Source of the DNA: Lachnospiraceae bacterium
GTDB lineage: Bacteria; Bacillota; Clostridia; Lachnospirales; Lachnospiraceae
Length of the DNA stretch: 59,062 nt
Assembly (NCBI GenBank): GCA_023664345.1
Contig: JAMPFQ010000025.1
Location: forward strand, 1 to 59,062
Direction of reading: 5' to 3'
The position numbers and the translations under genes were made by a program. Shown piece by piece: positions 49,557-58,916 of this stretch (position 1 is the stretch's first letter; the number at the start of each line of letters is the position of its first letter). The notes under the pieces were generated by a model. That model made no database searches. It was not told where the DNA came from and saw only the letters and a program-made list of their open reading frames with translations.

Positions 49557-50783
49557 TTATATCAGATTGCATGGGATAAAACAGTTTTGGCTGTCAATCG
49601 GAATCACTTCCTCACACATACAAACGATGCCGCCACTGCCGCGTATCAGATTTACCTTGTCCAATAGTTCAAACTTTTTTACCTCCCGCCGATTTGGATT
49701 TGCGGATCTTTTGATCTCCAGTGGATGGATCACTCCGTTTTCTTCCACAAACACATCTATTTCTTTCGCGTTGGAATCCCGGTAATAGGTCAGATTTGCT
49801 TTGGAAGGCGCATACGCGTAATTCTTAAGCAACTCAATCACCACATAATTTTCAAAAAAATGACCGCTGGCGGCTCCGTTCATCAATGTGTCTCTGGTAA
49901 GCCACATGGAAAGACAGGCGCACAATCCTGTATCGCAGAAATACAGCTTGGGAGTCTTGGCCAGGCGCTTCAATTGATTGTTGGCATATGGCGGCAGCAG
50001 ATAAATAATGCCCAGCCCCTGTAACAGCCGCACCCATTCTTTCGCCGTTGGCTGGGATATTTCAGCCGCGTCCGCCAGCGTCTTATAATTGACCTGTTCA
50101 GCCGTCAGAGCAGCGCAGGCGTTTAAGAATTTGCGAAAGCGTACAACATCAGTGATACCACCCTCTTCGGAAACATCCCGCATTAGATAGGTCTCAATAT
50201 AAGAATTAAAATATTCCTGCCTCTGTTCCACATCCGCAAGCAAAGCGTCCGGCATGCCTCCCCGCCAGATATGCTCATACACATCTACAATGTCATTTTT
50301 CTTCACAAGCGCCTGCCTGGTCAATAAACAGGACAGGGAAAAATCCAGTTCATTGGGAAAAGCCAGACTTTCCGCTTCATTTTTTGACAGGCTGTACAGT
50401 TCCAGTATCCCAATCCTGCCCGCCAGTGTTTCACGGACATTATTCATCATCTTATATTGCTGGGAACCGGTCAGCCAGAATAACCCGCGTTCCTCGCTTT
50501 CATCACACATGATCTTGATCTGTTCAAACAGTTCCGGCGCTTTCTGGATCTCGTCAATAATAATCGGCGGTTTATAGGTCTGAAAGAACAACACAGGATC
50601 GGACTTTGCAAGAGTCCGCGCCATGGTGTTATCCATTGAAACATAAGTGCGGCTCTGTTCCGCCGCCAGATGCTTTAACATGGTTGTCTTTCCTACCTGT
50701 CTCGCGCCTGTCACAAGCACTACTTTGAAAAAAGAACTCATGTGTAGAAATTTGCGTTCCAGCGTGCGTTGTACATATTCCAT
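49557..50783 (-). CDS. DUF4143-type AAA ATPase
   Basis: The 408-residue protein has an N-terminal AAA_14 ATPase: Walker A GARQVGKTTMLK (residues 26-37), Walker B PPIIIDEIQKAPE and sensor WLTGSQQYKMM; the C-terminal half (about 200-370) is DUF4143, with FLNACAALTAEQVNYKTLAD and RLAKTPKLYFCDTGL. Members are widespread in clostridia and archaea, and their function is not established. A GGAGG site lies before the ATG, 14 nt after a 46-bp perfect palindrome. Confidence 0.9.
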   Translation of the reverse strand: MEYVQRTLERKFLHMSSFFKVVLVTGARQVGKTTMLKHLAAEQSRTYVSMDNTMARTLAKSDPVLFFQTYKPPIIIDEIQKAPELFEQIKIMCDESEERGLFWLTGSQQYKMMNNVRETLAGRIGILELYSLSKNEAESLAFPNELDFSLSCLLTRQALVKKNDIVDVYEHIWRGGMPDALLADVEQRQEYFNSYIETYLMRDVSEEGGITDVVRFRKFLNACAALTAEQVNYKTLADAAEISQPTAKEWVRLLQGLGIIYLLPPYANNQLKRLAKTPKLYFCDTGLCACLSMWLTRDTLMNGAASGHFFENYVVIELLKNYAYAPSKANLTYYRDSNAKEIDVFVEENGVIHPLEIKRSANPNRREVKKFELLDKVNLIRGSGGIVCMCEEVIPIDSQNCFIPCNLI

Positions 50784-50797
50784 TCCATTGCCTCCAT

Positions 50798-50843
50798 AAA
50801 AATTAGGATAAAATAAAGTATACTTTATTTTATCCTAATTTTT
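50798..50843. promoter_or_regulatory. 46-bp perfect palindrome at the ATPase promoter
   Basis: Bases 50798-50820 are the exact reverse complement of 50821-50843 (centre GTA/TAC). It covers the -10 box and the transcript start, ending 14 nt before the ATPase start codon, and ends in T-runs on both strands. It could be an operator, a terminator, or both. Confidence 0.85.
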
Positions 50844-50856
50844 TGGTTTTTGTCAA
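50827..50856 (-). promoter_or_regulatory. Promoter of the DUF4143 ATPase gene
   Basis: On the minus strand TTGACA (50851-50856), 18 nt, TAAAAT (50827-50832). The -10 box is inside the palindrome. Confidence 0.7.
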
Positions 50857-50926
50857 TGTATTATGATATATCTGTTCATAACAAGCATGGAATTGAGCCT
50901 GCCACACTGACATGTGAACTGGTGAA

Positions 50927-51367
50927 TCATATACTGTAATCCAGGTTCCCCTCCCGTTTCCGGCGTCTTTCCACCAGATCCGCGATGGTCACATTGTCGA
51001 TGACCTGATTGATAGCGGCATACAGTTCTTTCCAGACCTGCAGCGTCTCGCAGGTATCGCAGCGCTCACATTCCTCCGCGCCCTCATCCAGGCAGGCCAC
51101 GGGAGCCATGGAGCCCTCCGTCAGCCGAAGGATCATTCCCACGGTGTATTCCTCCGGCGCCCGGGCGATCTTATAACCGCCCTGGGCGCCGCGGACACTC
51201 TTCACATACCCCGCCTTGTTCAGCACGGCGATGATCTGTTCCAGGTATTTCTCGGAAATGCCCTGTCGGGCGGCAATATCCCTGACCTTGATGCACTCTC
51301 CCGTATGGTTCAGCGCCAGGTCAAGCATGACCCGCACCGCGTACCTGCCTTTCGTTGAAATCTTCAT
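50927..51367 (-). CDS. Rrf2-family regulator, probable regulator of sulfur metabolism
   Basis: The 146-residue protein starts MKISTKGRYAVRVMLDLALN, with helix-turn-helix IAARQGISEKYLEQIIAVLN and the GYVKSVRGAQGGYKIA wing. Unlike Bacillus CymR it has four cysteines (92, 100, 103, 106) in CLDEGAEECERCDTC, similar to the iron-sulfur site of IscR and NsrR. It ends the cysK-metN-metI-metQ cluster. In Bacillus CymR represses cysteine genes together with CysK; a similar role is inferred here. The ATG at 51367 follows GGGGTGTAATT; the longer frame reads through non-coding repeats. Confidence 0.87.
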   Translation of the reverse strand: MKISTKGRYAVRVMLDLALNHTGECIKVRDIAARQGISEKYLEQIIAVLNKAGYVKSVRGAQGGYKIARAPEEYTVGMILRLTEGSMAPVACLDEGAEECERCDTCETLQVWKELYAAINQVIDNVTIADLVERRRKREGNLDYSI

Positions 51368-51438
51368 AATTACACCCCATGCCCGCTTTCGGCGGGCACT
51401 CATTTCAATATTTGAAATTTTATTTTCAAACTTCCAGT
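51368..51438 (-). promoter_or_regulatory. Two-hairpin leader before the Rrf2 gene
   Basis: TTTGAAATTTTATTTTCAAA (51411-51430) and GCCCGCTTTCGGCGGGC (51381-51397) form two hairpins, followed on the mRNA by GGGGTGTAATTATG. The order, spacing and part of the sequence match the leader of rplN (10295-10357). Confidence 0.65.
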
Positions 51439-51580
51439 CATGCCGCCTCCGACGGCACAAACAATCGATGAATCGGTGCAAGTCCGGAAGAATCGCTGCT
51501 CTTGCGATTCTTCCGTGTGAGATTTAGAGTTTCTCCGCGAAGCAGCCCTTGCTGCGAGCGGCTAGAAACTCTTCTCACAC
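51439..51580 (-). repeat. Interspersed repeat, copy 2 (52-nt core plus two hairpins)
   Basis: Bases 51443-51494 match 4641-4692 at 47 of 52 positions. Beyond the core are the hairpins GGAAGAATCGC/GCGATTCTTCC and a 66-nt stem-loop (51515-51580, arms AGAGTTTCT/AGAAACTCT within GTGTGA/TCACAC) that resembles 31511-31575. It fills the space between the metQ and Rrf2 genes. Confidence 0.85.
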
Positions 51581-51584
51581 TTTC

Positions 51585-52394
51585 CTACTTGTAAGGAATC
51601 ACGCCGCCGTTATAATTCGCATTGATGTAATCCTTGATGGTATCAGACTTCAGCACGTCCACCAGGGCCTTGATCTTGTCGGAGTTCTCATTGCCTTCCT
51701 TCACCGCGATCACATTCACATAGGTAGCCGCCGCGTCGGAATCTGCGCTCTCGTACAGCAGCGCGTTCTCCGCCACAGTAAAGCCCGCCTGCATAGCGTA
51801 GTTGCCGTTCATGACGCCGAAAGTAACGTCCGGAAGGGTCCTGGGAATCTGTGCCGCTTCCAACTCCACAATCTCAATATTATAAGGGTTATCCACAATA
51901 TCCAGCTTGGTAGCGTTCAAGCCCGCGCCCTCTTTCAGGGTCAGGTAGCCGTTGTCCTGAAGCAGCAGCAGCGCACGCGCCTCGTTGGTGGTATCGTTGG
52001 GCACCGCTATGGTAGCATCCTGCATCTTCGCCAGATCGGTTTCCTTTCCGGGATAAAGTCCGAAAGGCTCATAATGAATGCCGCCTGCATTCACCAGGTT
52101 CATGTTGTGTTCCTCGTTAAAACTCTCCAGATAAGGGATATGCTGGAAGTAGTTGGCATCAAAGTCGCCGGAATCCACCACATTGTTAGGCTGCACATAG
52201 TCCTCAAACACCTGGATCTCCAGGGTATAACCCTGCTCCGCCAGAATGGGCTTCGCCTGCTCCAGAATCTCCGCGTGGGGCACTGCGGACGCAGCCACCT
52301 TGATCGTCTTGTCATCACTTCCGCCGCCACAGCCGGTCAGTACTCCCGCTGTCAGAGCAGCTGCGCTTAAAAGCGCAATCAGTTTCTTTTTCAT
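51585..52394 (-). CDS. metQ: MetQ-family substrate-binding lipoprotein
   Basis: The 269-residue lipoprotein captures methionine or a related sulfur amino acid outside the membrane. It has a signal peptide (residues 1-21) with lipobox LTGC (Cys22), and NlpA-family blocks: IKVAASAVPHAEILEQAKP, VEDYVQPNN-like segment at FEDYVQPNNVVDSGDFDANY and AVPNDTTNEARALLLLQDNG. Third gene of the ABC transporter. Confidence 0.95.
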   Translation of the reverse strand: MKKKLIALLSAAALTAGVLTGCGGGSDDKTIKVAASAVPHAEILEQAKPILAEQGYTLEIQVFEDYVQPNNVVDSGDFDANYFQHIPYLESFNEEHNMNLVNAGGIHYEPFGLYPGKETDLAKMQDATIAVPNDTTNEARALLLLQDNGYLTLKEGAGLNATKLDIVDNPYNIEIVELEAAQIPRTLPDVTFGVMNGNYAMQAGFTVAENALLYESADSDAAATYVNVIAVKEGNENSDKIKALVDVLKSDTIKDYINANYNGGVIPYK

Positions 52395-52480
52395 AATGTA
52401 TCCTCCATTTTAACTTCGTTCCGGCGCTTCTGCCCCGAAATCGTTTTTCTATACGAAACAGCTTTGCTGTCTGTACCAAA

Positions 52481-53182
52481 TTAACGTGCTCTCTTGTCCA
52501 TCTTTTTGGAAATATGGGTTCCTATGTACTGCATGCCCTGCACCAACACTACCAGCAGAATCACGCACATCCACATAATTTCGTCTTCCCGGCGGTAATA
52601 GCCGTACTGAATGGCAATGTCGCCAAGTCCGCCGCCGCCCACGATTCCTGCCATGGCGGAATAGCCGAGAACGGTTCCCAGTACGATGGTGGCGTTTACG
52701 ATCAGGGAAGTCCTGGCCTCCGCCAGCAACACTTTCCAGATGATCGTCCAAAGGTTCGCCCCCATGCTCTGCGCCGCTTCGATCACGCCTTTGTCCACCT
52801 CCAACAGGGAGGATTCCACCATTCGCGCAATAAAAGGCGCCGCCGCCAGCACCAGCGGCACGATCACGGATGTAGGTCCGTAGGCCTTCCCCACAATGGC
52901 GCGGGTCAAAGGGATAACCAGAATCAACAGGATCAAAAAGGGAATGCTTCTCACAATATTCACCACAAAATCCAGTATCCTGTATATCACGTTATTAGTG
53001 CGCAGCCCTCCCGGCGCGGTGATCACCATGGCGATTCCCATGGGAAGCCCCAGCACATATGCCAGCGCAGTGGACACTACCGTCATGTAGAGCGTCACCC
53101 AGATATTTTCCAGCAGATAGCTGACCATGGGGGTCATAATGGTTCCCTCCTGCTGCCAGGATGTAACGATATCATTCCACAT
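52481..53182 (-). CDS. metI: MetI-family ABC transporter permease
   Basis: The 233-residue permease has five or six membrane segments and the EAA loop around AAQSMGANLWTIIWKVLLAE (near residue 140), where it docks to MetN. The start overlaps the metN stop by 11 bases, which indicates translational coupling. It works with MetN and MetQ. Confidence 0.95.
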   Translation of the reverse strand: MWNDIVTSWQQEGTIMTPMVSYLLENIWVTLYMTVVSTALAYVLGLPMGIAMVITAPGGLRTNNVIYRILDFVVNIVRSIPFLILLILVIPLTRAIVGKAYGPTSVIVPLVLAAAPFIARMVESSLLEVDKGVIEAAQSMGANLWTIIWKVLLAEARTSLIVNATIVLGTVLGYSAMAGIVGGGGLGDIAIQYGYYRREDEIMWMCVILLVVLVQGMQYIGTHISKKMDKRAR

Positions 53183-54182
53183 AGGAATCCACCTCCTCCA
53201 CTGTCAGCTTTCTCTCCTGTAAGTAATGAATCATCTTCGCCGCGGTGGCTTCATCTTCGGGAAGCTGTAATATCATCTGTCCGTGGGCGGTCCCGTTAAT
53301 GTCCTTGGTGTCCGCCAGCAGGATATTGACCGGCGCCTTGCACTCCAGGATCATATTGGCGATCACCGGCTCAAAGGAAGAATTTTCCACAAACACGATA
53401 CGGATGCACCGTTTACTGCGCATCTCCGCCATTTTGGGATCCACCATAAACACCAGCTTCTTCGCCGCGGGCGTTTTGGGCGAGGTAAATACCTCCTCCA
53501 CCGTCCCGTGCTCCGCCAGTTCTCCGTTATCAATGATCGCCACATGGGAGCAGATCTCCTGCACCACCGACATCTCATGGGTGATGATCACAATGGTGAT
53601 GCCGTAATCCTTATTGATCTGCTGCAATAACTGTAAAATGGACTTCGTAGTGGTAGGATCCAGGGCGCTGGTGGCCTCATCGCAGAGCAGGATCTTGGGA
53701 TTGTTCGCCAGAGCCCTGGCGATAGCCACTCTCTGCTTCTGTCCGCCGGAAAGCTGGGAGGGATAACTCTTCGCTTTCTCGGAAAGCCCTACGATCTCCA
53801 GAAGTTCCATTGCCCGCTTTCTGGCGTCCGCCTTTTTCACTCCCACGATCTCCATGGGAAAGCATACATTATCCAGGACGTTCCTCTGCATCAGCAGGTT
53901 AAAATGCTGAAAGATCATGGCGATCTCCGTCCTGGTACGCCGCAGTTCCTTTTCCGTCATGGCGGACAGATCTTTATTCTCGATTAATACCGTGCCCGTG
54001 GTGGGCTTTTCCAGGAAATTCAGGCAGCGCACCAGGGTGGACTTCCCCGCGCCGCTCATGCCAATGATGCCGTAAATATCGCCCTTTTCAATATCAAGGT
54101 TGATGCCTTTGAGAGCCTCTACCTGATCATCCTTTCCCAGAAATGTCTTGGTGACATTTTGGATCTGAATCATGGGTTCCAT
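53172..54182 (-). CDS. metN: Methionine-type ABC transporter ATPase
   Basis: The 336-residue ATPase has Walker A GMSGAGKSTLVR, the signature LSGGQKQRVAIARALAN and Walker B ILLCDEATSALDP, then a C-terminal NIL domain (about residues 265-336) that binds substrate and inhibits transport. The ATG at 54182 starts MEPMIQIQNVTKTFL; GGTATACAC and weak AAAGAGG precede it. It lies 60 nt after cysK. Confidence 0.95.
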   Translation of the reverse strand: MEPMIQIQNVTKTFLGKDDQVEALKGINLDIEKGDIYGIIGMSGAGKSTLVRCLNFLEKPTTGTVLIENKDLSAMTEKELRRTRTEIAMIFQHFNLLMQRNVLDNVCFPMEIVGVKKADARKRAMELLEIVGLSEKAKSYPSQLSGGQKQRVAIARALANNPKILLCDEATSALDPTTTKSILQLLQQINKDYGITIVIITHEMSVVQEICSHVAIIDNGELAEHGTVEEVFTSPKTPAAKKLVFMVDPKMAEMRSKRCIRIVFVENSSFEPVIANMILECKAPVNILLADTKDINGTAHGQMILQLPEDEATAAKMIHYLQERKLTVEEVDSYVE

Positions 54183-54242
54183 GTGTATACCTCTTTCCTT
54201 GATCGACAGGTTTTCCTGTCTCAAAGGCAGTTTACCACAAGT

Positions 54243-55181
54243 TCAGGCTTCTGTAAACATCGGCGTGGAAAGATATCTGTCTCCGGAGTCGGGAAGCAGC
54301 GCCACAATGGTCTTTCCCTTATTCTCAGGACGTTTTGCGATCTGCGCTGCCGCGTACAGCGCCGCGCCGGAGGTGATGCCCACCAGGACGCCCTCCCTAT
54401 GGGCGATGAGACGTCCCGTGCTGTAAGCCTCCTCAGTAGTCACGGTGAAGATTTCGTCATAAATCTGCGTATTTAAGATAGAAGGCACAAAACCCGCGCC
54501 GATCCCCTGCAGCTTGTGAGGGCCGGGCTGTCCGCCGGAAAGCACGGGAGAATCCGCAGGTTCCACAGCTACAACCTTAATGTCAGGATTCTTGGATTTC
54601 AGGAAGGTGCCGATGCCGGTCACTGTACCGCCGGTGCCCACGCCTGCCACAAAGATATCCACCTTTCCCTCTGTATCTTCCCAGATCTCGGGGCCTGTAG
54701 TCGCGGCATGGACTGCCGGATTCGCGGGATTGTCAAACTGTCCCAATATCACCGAACCGGGAGTTGCCTTTTGCAGTTCCTCCGCCTTGGCAATAGCGCC
54801 TTTCATGCCCTTTGCGCCCTCGGTGAGAACCAGCTCCGCGCCGTACGCCTTTAACAGATTCCTGCGCTCCACGCTCATGGTCTCGGGCAGGGTCAGAACC
54901 GCCCTGTATCCCTTTGCCGCCGCCACGCTGGCCAGGCCGATCCCGGTGTTGCCGGAGGTAGGTTCGATGATAGTGGCTCCGGGCTTTAAGGTCCCTTTCC
55001 GCTCCGCATCCTCGATCATGGCCAGGGCGATACGATCCTTGACGCTGCCCGCAGGGTTGAAATACTCCAGCTTCGCCAGCAGGACAGCATCTGTGATGCC
55101 CTGATCTTTGGCATAATTGTTCACCTGAAGCAAAGGGGTGTGTCCGATCAGTTCCGTTGCGCTTGCATAAATTTTTCCCAT
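54243..55181 (-). CDS. cysK: Cysteine synthase A
   Basis: CysK makes cysteine from O-acetylserine and sulfide with pyridoxal phosphate. The 312-residue product has the PLP lysine in [32 protein letters not shown], and [14 protein letters not shown]. Start ATG 55181 follows GGAGGAG. First gene of the sulfur operon. In Bacillus, CysK is also the corepressor partner of the Rrf2 regulator CymR, which matches the Rrf2 gene in this cluster. Confidence 0.96.
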   Translation of the reverse strand: MGKIYASATELIGHTPLLQVNNYAKDQGITDAVLLAKLEYFNPAGSVKDRIALAMIEDAERKGTLKPGATIIEPTSGNTGIGLASVAAAKGYRAVLTLPETMSVERRNLLKAYGAELVLTEGAKGMKGAIAKAEELQKATPGSVILGQFDNPANPAVHAATTGPEIWEDTEGKVDIFVAGVGTGGTVTGIGTFLKSKNPDIKVVAVEPADSPVLSGGQPGPHKLQGIGAGFVPSILNTQIYDEIFTVTTEEAYSTGRLIAHREGVLVGITSGAALYAAAQIAKRPENKGKTIVALLPDSGDRYLSTPMFTEA

Positions 55182-55201
55182 AATATGCTCCTCCATGGTT
55201 T

Positions 55202-55227
55202 ATTTCCTAGTTTTCTAATAGGAATAT
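55202..55227 (-). promoter_or_regulatory. Candidate operator of the sulfur operon
   Basis: TTCCTA and TAGGAA form an imperfect dyad just downstream of the -10 box and before the cysK ribosome binding site. The Rrf2 regulator at the end of the operon is the likely ligand. Confidence 0.5.
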
Positions 55228-55237
55228 TATGGATTGT

Positions 55238-55266
55238 ATATTACTCCGTATTTTTACTGTTGTCAA
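55238..55266 (-). promoter_or_regulatory. Promoter of the cysK-metNIQ operon
   Basis: On the minus strand TTGACA (55261-55266), 17 nt, TAATAT (55238-55243). An alternative -10, TATACA, is three bases downstream. Confidence 0.75.
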
Positions 55267-55338
55267 GAGGGAATTTTTATTTTATACTGAATATGTTGAT
55301 CGAAAGAAAATATCAGAACTTTGAAAAGGAATCCGACC

Positions 55339-56754
55339 ATGCACACTACTTATTCCGTACCCACAATTTATCAGGATATCCAATCCCGCAAAACCACAGC
55401 AGACTTGCCGTCCCCTTTAAAAATATCCGTGCCCGGCTCCAAAAGCATCACGAACCGGGCCCTGCTGCTGGCCACCCTGGCAAACGGCACATCCACGCTG
55501 AGAGGCGTCCTGTTCTCCGATGATTCTAGGCATTTCCTGAAATGCATCCAGGATCTGGGCTTTGAGACCACCGTGGACGAGACGGCGAAAACGATCGTCG
55601 TAGAGGGCCACGGCGGCGCTGTGCCCAAAGCGGAGGCGGATCAGTTTGTGGGAAGCGCCGGTACTGCGGCCAGGTTCCTGACCGCTTATCTGGGCCTTTC
55701 CAACGGCACCTATCACATGGATGCCTCAAAGCAGATGCGGAAACGCCCCATGGCTCCCCTGCTGGATTCCCTGAAAGAATTGGGCTGCGAGGTGATATAT
55801 GATACCGATTCTGCGGAAGGGCATTTCCCCTTTACCCTGAGAAGCCACGGCTTTCAGAAAGACCGCATTTCCGTCAACATCGATTCCAGCAGTCAGTTTT
55901 TGAGCGCCCTGCTGATCGCGTCCTGCTTATCGAAAGAAGCCTTCACCACTTATATAGAGGGAACCCACGGGCGAGCTTACATCGATATGACCGTGAAAAT
56001 GATGGAGCAGTTCGGCGTGACTGCCACGCCTTTATTTTACTGCGGCGGCAACAGCGATAACCACAGCTGTACCGGCTGCATCAACAGCACCCTGCCCATG
56101 GGCTACCGCACCGTGTCAGGGCAGTCCTACCGGGCGCTGGACTACCAGGTCGAGCCCGATGTTTCCGCGGCATGTTATTTTTACGCCATGAGCCCGCTGC
56201 TGGGGATCCCGGTACAGGTGGAACATGTGCATTTTGATTCCCTGCAAGGGGATGCAGCTTTGATACACATATTGGAAGAAATGGGGTGTAAAGCTGCCGA
56301 TCTGGAGGACGGGGTCTTAGTGGAGCCTCCCAGGGACGGCGTTTTCCATGGCATCACGGTGGATCTGTCGGCCTGCTCCGACCAGGCCATCACCCTGGCG
56401 GCCATCGCGCCCTATGCCGACAGCCCCACCACCATCACGGGGATCGGACACATCCGCTTCCAGGAGAGCGACCGGATCACCGCCATTGTCACGGAACTGC
56501 GCAAAATGGGGATCCGGTGCGAGGAGACGGAAAGCAGCATCACGATCTGGCCCGGTCAGCCCACAGCGGCACTGATCGAGACCTATGATGACCACCGCAT
56601 GGCTATGGGATTCTCCCTGACAGGACTGCGCAGCGCCGGTATTGTCATCAACGATCCCGACTGCTGCAAGAAAACTTTCGAGGAATATTTTGATGTGCTG
56701 GACCGGGTGGCCGGGGAACTCATCCGGTTTGGGCAATCTGCGGAAATCTTCTGA
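55339..56754 (+). CDS. aroA: 3-phosphoshikimate 1-carboxyvinyltransferase (EPSP synthase)
   Basis: AroA joins phosphoenolpyruvate to shikimate-3-phosphate in aromatic amino acid synthesis. The 471-residue enzyme has SVPGSKSITNRALLLATLAN, GSAGTAARFLTAYL (position of the GNAGTAMRPL motif), SSQFLSALLIA and QESDRITAI. It is longer than the usual 430 residues owing to an N-terminal extension and an inserted cysteine-containing loop (GGNSDNHSCTGC, near residue 235). AAGGA precedes the ATG at 55339. No other aromatic-pathway genes are next to it. Confidence 0.95.
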   Translation: MHTTYSVPTIYQDIQSRKTTADLPSPLKISVPGSKSITNRALLLATLANGTSTLRGVLFSDDSRHFLKCIQDLGFETTVDETAKTIVVEGHGGAVPKAEADQFVGSAGTAARFLTAYLGLSNGTYHMDASKQMRKRPMAPLLDSLKELGCEVIYDTDSAEGHFPFTLRSHGFQKDRISVNIDSSSQFLSALLIASCLSKEAFTTYIEGTHGRAYIDMTVKMMEQFGVTATPLFYCGGNSDNHSCTGCINSTLPMGYRTVSGQSYRALDYQVEPDVSAACYFYAMSPLLGIPVQVEHVHFDSLQGDAALIHILEEMGCKAADLEDGVLVEPPRDGVFHGITVDLSACSDQAITLAAIAPYADSPTTITGIGHIRFQESDRITAIVTELRKMGIRCEETESSITIWPGQPTAALIETYDDHRMAMGFSLTGLRSAGIVINDPDCCKKTFEEYFDVLDRVAGELIRFGQSAEIF

Positions 56755-56792
56755 CGCTTCATGATCGCATCATATGTGCTGCTGCAGGCACA

Positions 56793-58817
56793 TTATACGA
56801 TCACCGCCACCCCATACCCGGGCAGCGTAAGCGTCCCCTGCACTTTCGCATCCGTCAGCAGATCCACGCCTTCCACACCCTCCACTTCCGCTGCTTCCGC
56901 ATTTCCATTCAGGTAAAATGCATAAACGCCATCCTCTCCCTCCCGGACGTGGCGTTCCACGCCGTGGGGAAGCTTCTTTACGGGAATCCCCGCATCCGCC
57001 AGCATCTGCTCAAACAATGATGCCATCTCCTCCGGCTTCACCCGCGCCGCCATATAATAGGCCTTGCCCTTTCCATATTCTCTACAGGTCAGAGCCGCCG
57101 TATCCGCATAAAAATCCTCCGTGTATCTCGCCAGTACCCGGGCATCTTTCACCCGCAGGATCTCCGCATAGTCCGCCACCTCCCAGATTCTGCCGTCCTC
57201 AAAGCGGATATGGTTCCGGTCGGAGGGATAGTAAGTGTCAATCTCCTCACTGACGATGCCGAACAGTTCCGAAAGCCCATCCCCGGGAAAGCCTCCCAGA
57301 TAGCACAGCTGTTCCACATCCACATACCCTGTAAAATAAGTGGCAAGCAGCTGCCCTCCCCGCTCTACAAAGCGCTTCAGGTTCTCCGCCGTCCCCGGCT
57401 GCAGCATATAAAGCATGGGTGCCGCCACCAGGTCATATTGGGACAGATCCTCATCGGAACCCACGATATCCATCTCCACGCCCATTTTCATAAACTGTTG
57501 CCAGATGCCGATACAAGTGTCGTCATATCTCTTAGTCTCGTCCGCCAGCGCTCTCACATCCTTGATGGCAAAGCGGTTATCCCAGTCAAAAAGCAGCGCC
57601 GCCTTCGCTTTTACCAGCGTCCCCGCCACAGCTTCCAGTTTCTTCATTGCCTCTCCGACCTCGGCCACCTCCCGGAAAATCCTGGTATCGTCTGTTCCGA
57701 TATGATCCACCACCGCGCCGTGATGCTGTTCGTATGACCCTCTGCCCTTTCTCCACTGGAAATACTGCACCGTATCCGAACCGCAGGCCACCGCTTGGAG
57801 ACAGGCCAGTTTATGTACGCCGGGACGCTTGGGCTTATTAAACCTGTGCCAGTTCACCATGCCGGGAGCGCTCTCCATCATCATGAAAGGAGTCCCCCGC
57901 TTCAGCCCTCGCATCACCGCATGCTGGAAAGCCGTATCAGCCATGGTATCGGCGAAAGTTTCATAGTCATTGTGAAAACAGGGATAATTGTCCCAGGAGA
58001 TTGCATCCAGTTCCGGCGCCATCTTTCGGTAGTCCAGCCCCTCGAACAGCCTCATAAAATTGGTGGTCACAGGAATATCCGGCGTCACGCTGCGGAGGGT
58101 GCTGATCTCATGCTTCATGAAATCGTTCATATTCCATGTGGTGAACCGCTTCCATTCCAGATTCAGACCCATCACGCTGGTCTCTCCGTTTTGGAAAGGA
58201 GGCTCGATCTGCTCAAAGCTGTTATAATGATGGCTCCAGAAAGATGTCCACCAGGCGCGGTTCAGTTTCTCGATATCATGATCGTATCTGTCCGCCAGAT
58301 ACGCCTGAAAACGCTTCGCACAGAGAGGGCAGTAGCACTCTCCGCCCAGTTCATTGGAAATATGGTACATGACAACGCCGGGATGGGAGCCGAACCTTTC
58401 CGCCAGTTTCCGGTCAATGATGCCCACTTTCTCCCGGTACTTGGGAGAAGACATACAGTGATTGTGGCGCACGCCGTGATGCGCACGGAGCCCCTGGCTG
58501 TTCACCCGCATAGCCTCCGGATAAGCCGCGTCCAGCCATGCCGGCCTTGCGCCGGAGGGCGTGGAAAGGATCGTATAAATGCCGTTTTGGTAAAGGTTCT
58601 CTATGATCTCCTCCATCCACTCAAAATGGAATTCACCCTCCACGGGCTCATAGGCGGACCAGGAAAAGACACCCAGCGTGGCGCTGTTGATGCCTGCCTT
58701 TTTCATCAGTCGGATGTCTTCTGTCAGGATATCCGGCCTGTCCAGCCACTGATCCGGATTGTAGTCCCCTCCATGGACCAATCCTTTTATCTGCGGAAAT
58801 AATATATTTTTTTCCAT
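56793..58817 (-). CDS. GH42 beta-galactosidase
   Basis: The 674-residue enzyme starts MEKNILFPQIKGLVHGGDYN and has GGDYNPDQWLDRPDILTEDI, the acid/base Glu in ISNELGGECYCPLC (near residue 157) and the nucleophile Glu in MMMESAPGMVNW (near residue 311). The cysteines in NHCMSSPKY and ECYCPLC match the zinc cluster of GH42. There is no signal peptide, so it hydrolyses imported galactosides inside the cell. The ATG at 58817 follows GAAAGGG; the longer frame adds six residues. Confidence 0.94.
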   Translation of the reverse strand: MEKNILFPQIKGLVHGGDYNPDQWLDRPDILTEDIRLMKKAGINSATLGVFSWSAYEPVEGEFHFEWMEEIIENLYQNGIYTILSTPSGARPAWLDAAYPEAMRVNSQGLRAHHGVRHNHCMSSPKYREKVGIIDRKLAERFGSHPGVVMYHISNELGGECYCPLCAKRFQAYLADRYDHDIEKLNRAWWTSFWSHHYNSFEQIEPPFQNGETSVMGLNLEWKRFTTWNMNDFMKHEISTLRSVTPDIPVTTNFMRLFEGLDYRKMAPELDAISWDNYPCFHNDYETFADTMADTAFQHAVMRGLKRGTPFMMMESAPGMVNWHRFNKPKRPGVHKLACLQAVACGSDTVQYFQWRKGRGSYEQHHGAVVDHIGTDDTRIFREVAEVGEAMKKLEAVAGTLVKAKAALLFDWDNRFAIKDVRALADETKRYDDTCIGIWQQFMKMGVEMDIVGSDEDLSQYDLVAAPMLYMLQPGTAENLKRFVERGGQLLATYFTGYVDVEQLCYLGGFPGDGLSELFGIVSEEIDTYYPSDRNHIRFEDGRIWEVADYAEILRVKDARVLARYTEDFYADTAALTCREYGKGKAYYMAARVKPEEMASLFEQMLADAGIPVKKLPHGVERHVREGEDGVYAFYLNGNAEAAEVEGVEGVDLLTDAKVQGTLTLPGYGVAVIV

Positions 58818-58853
58818 ATGTATGTACCCTTTCAATCATATTCTTCAATCCAA

Positions 58854-58859
58854 ATTATA
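58854..58859 (-). promoter_or_regulatory. Extended -10 promoter element of the GH42 gene
   Basis: On the minus strand TGCTATAAT (TGn-TATAAT) about 37 nt before the start codon; a TTGACT lies 22 nt upstream, too far for a standard -35. Confidence 0.55.
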
Positions 58860-58916
58860 GCATACCTTTCCCGGGCCGAAAAGTCAACAGCCACGATACA
58901 AGGCATCCGCATGGCT

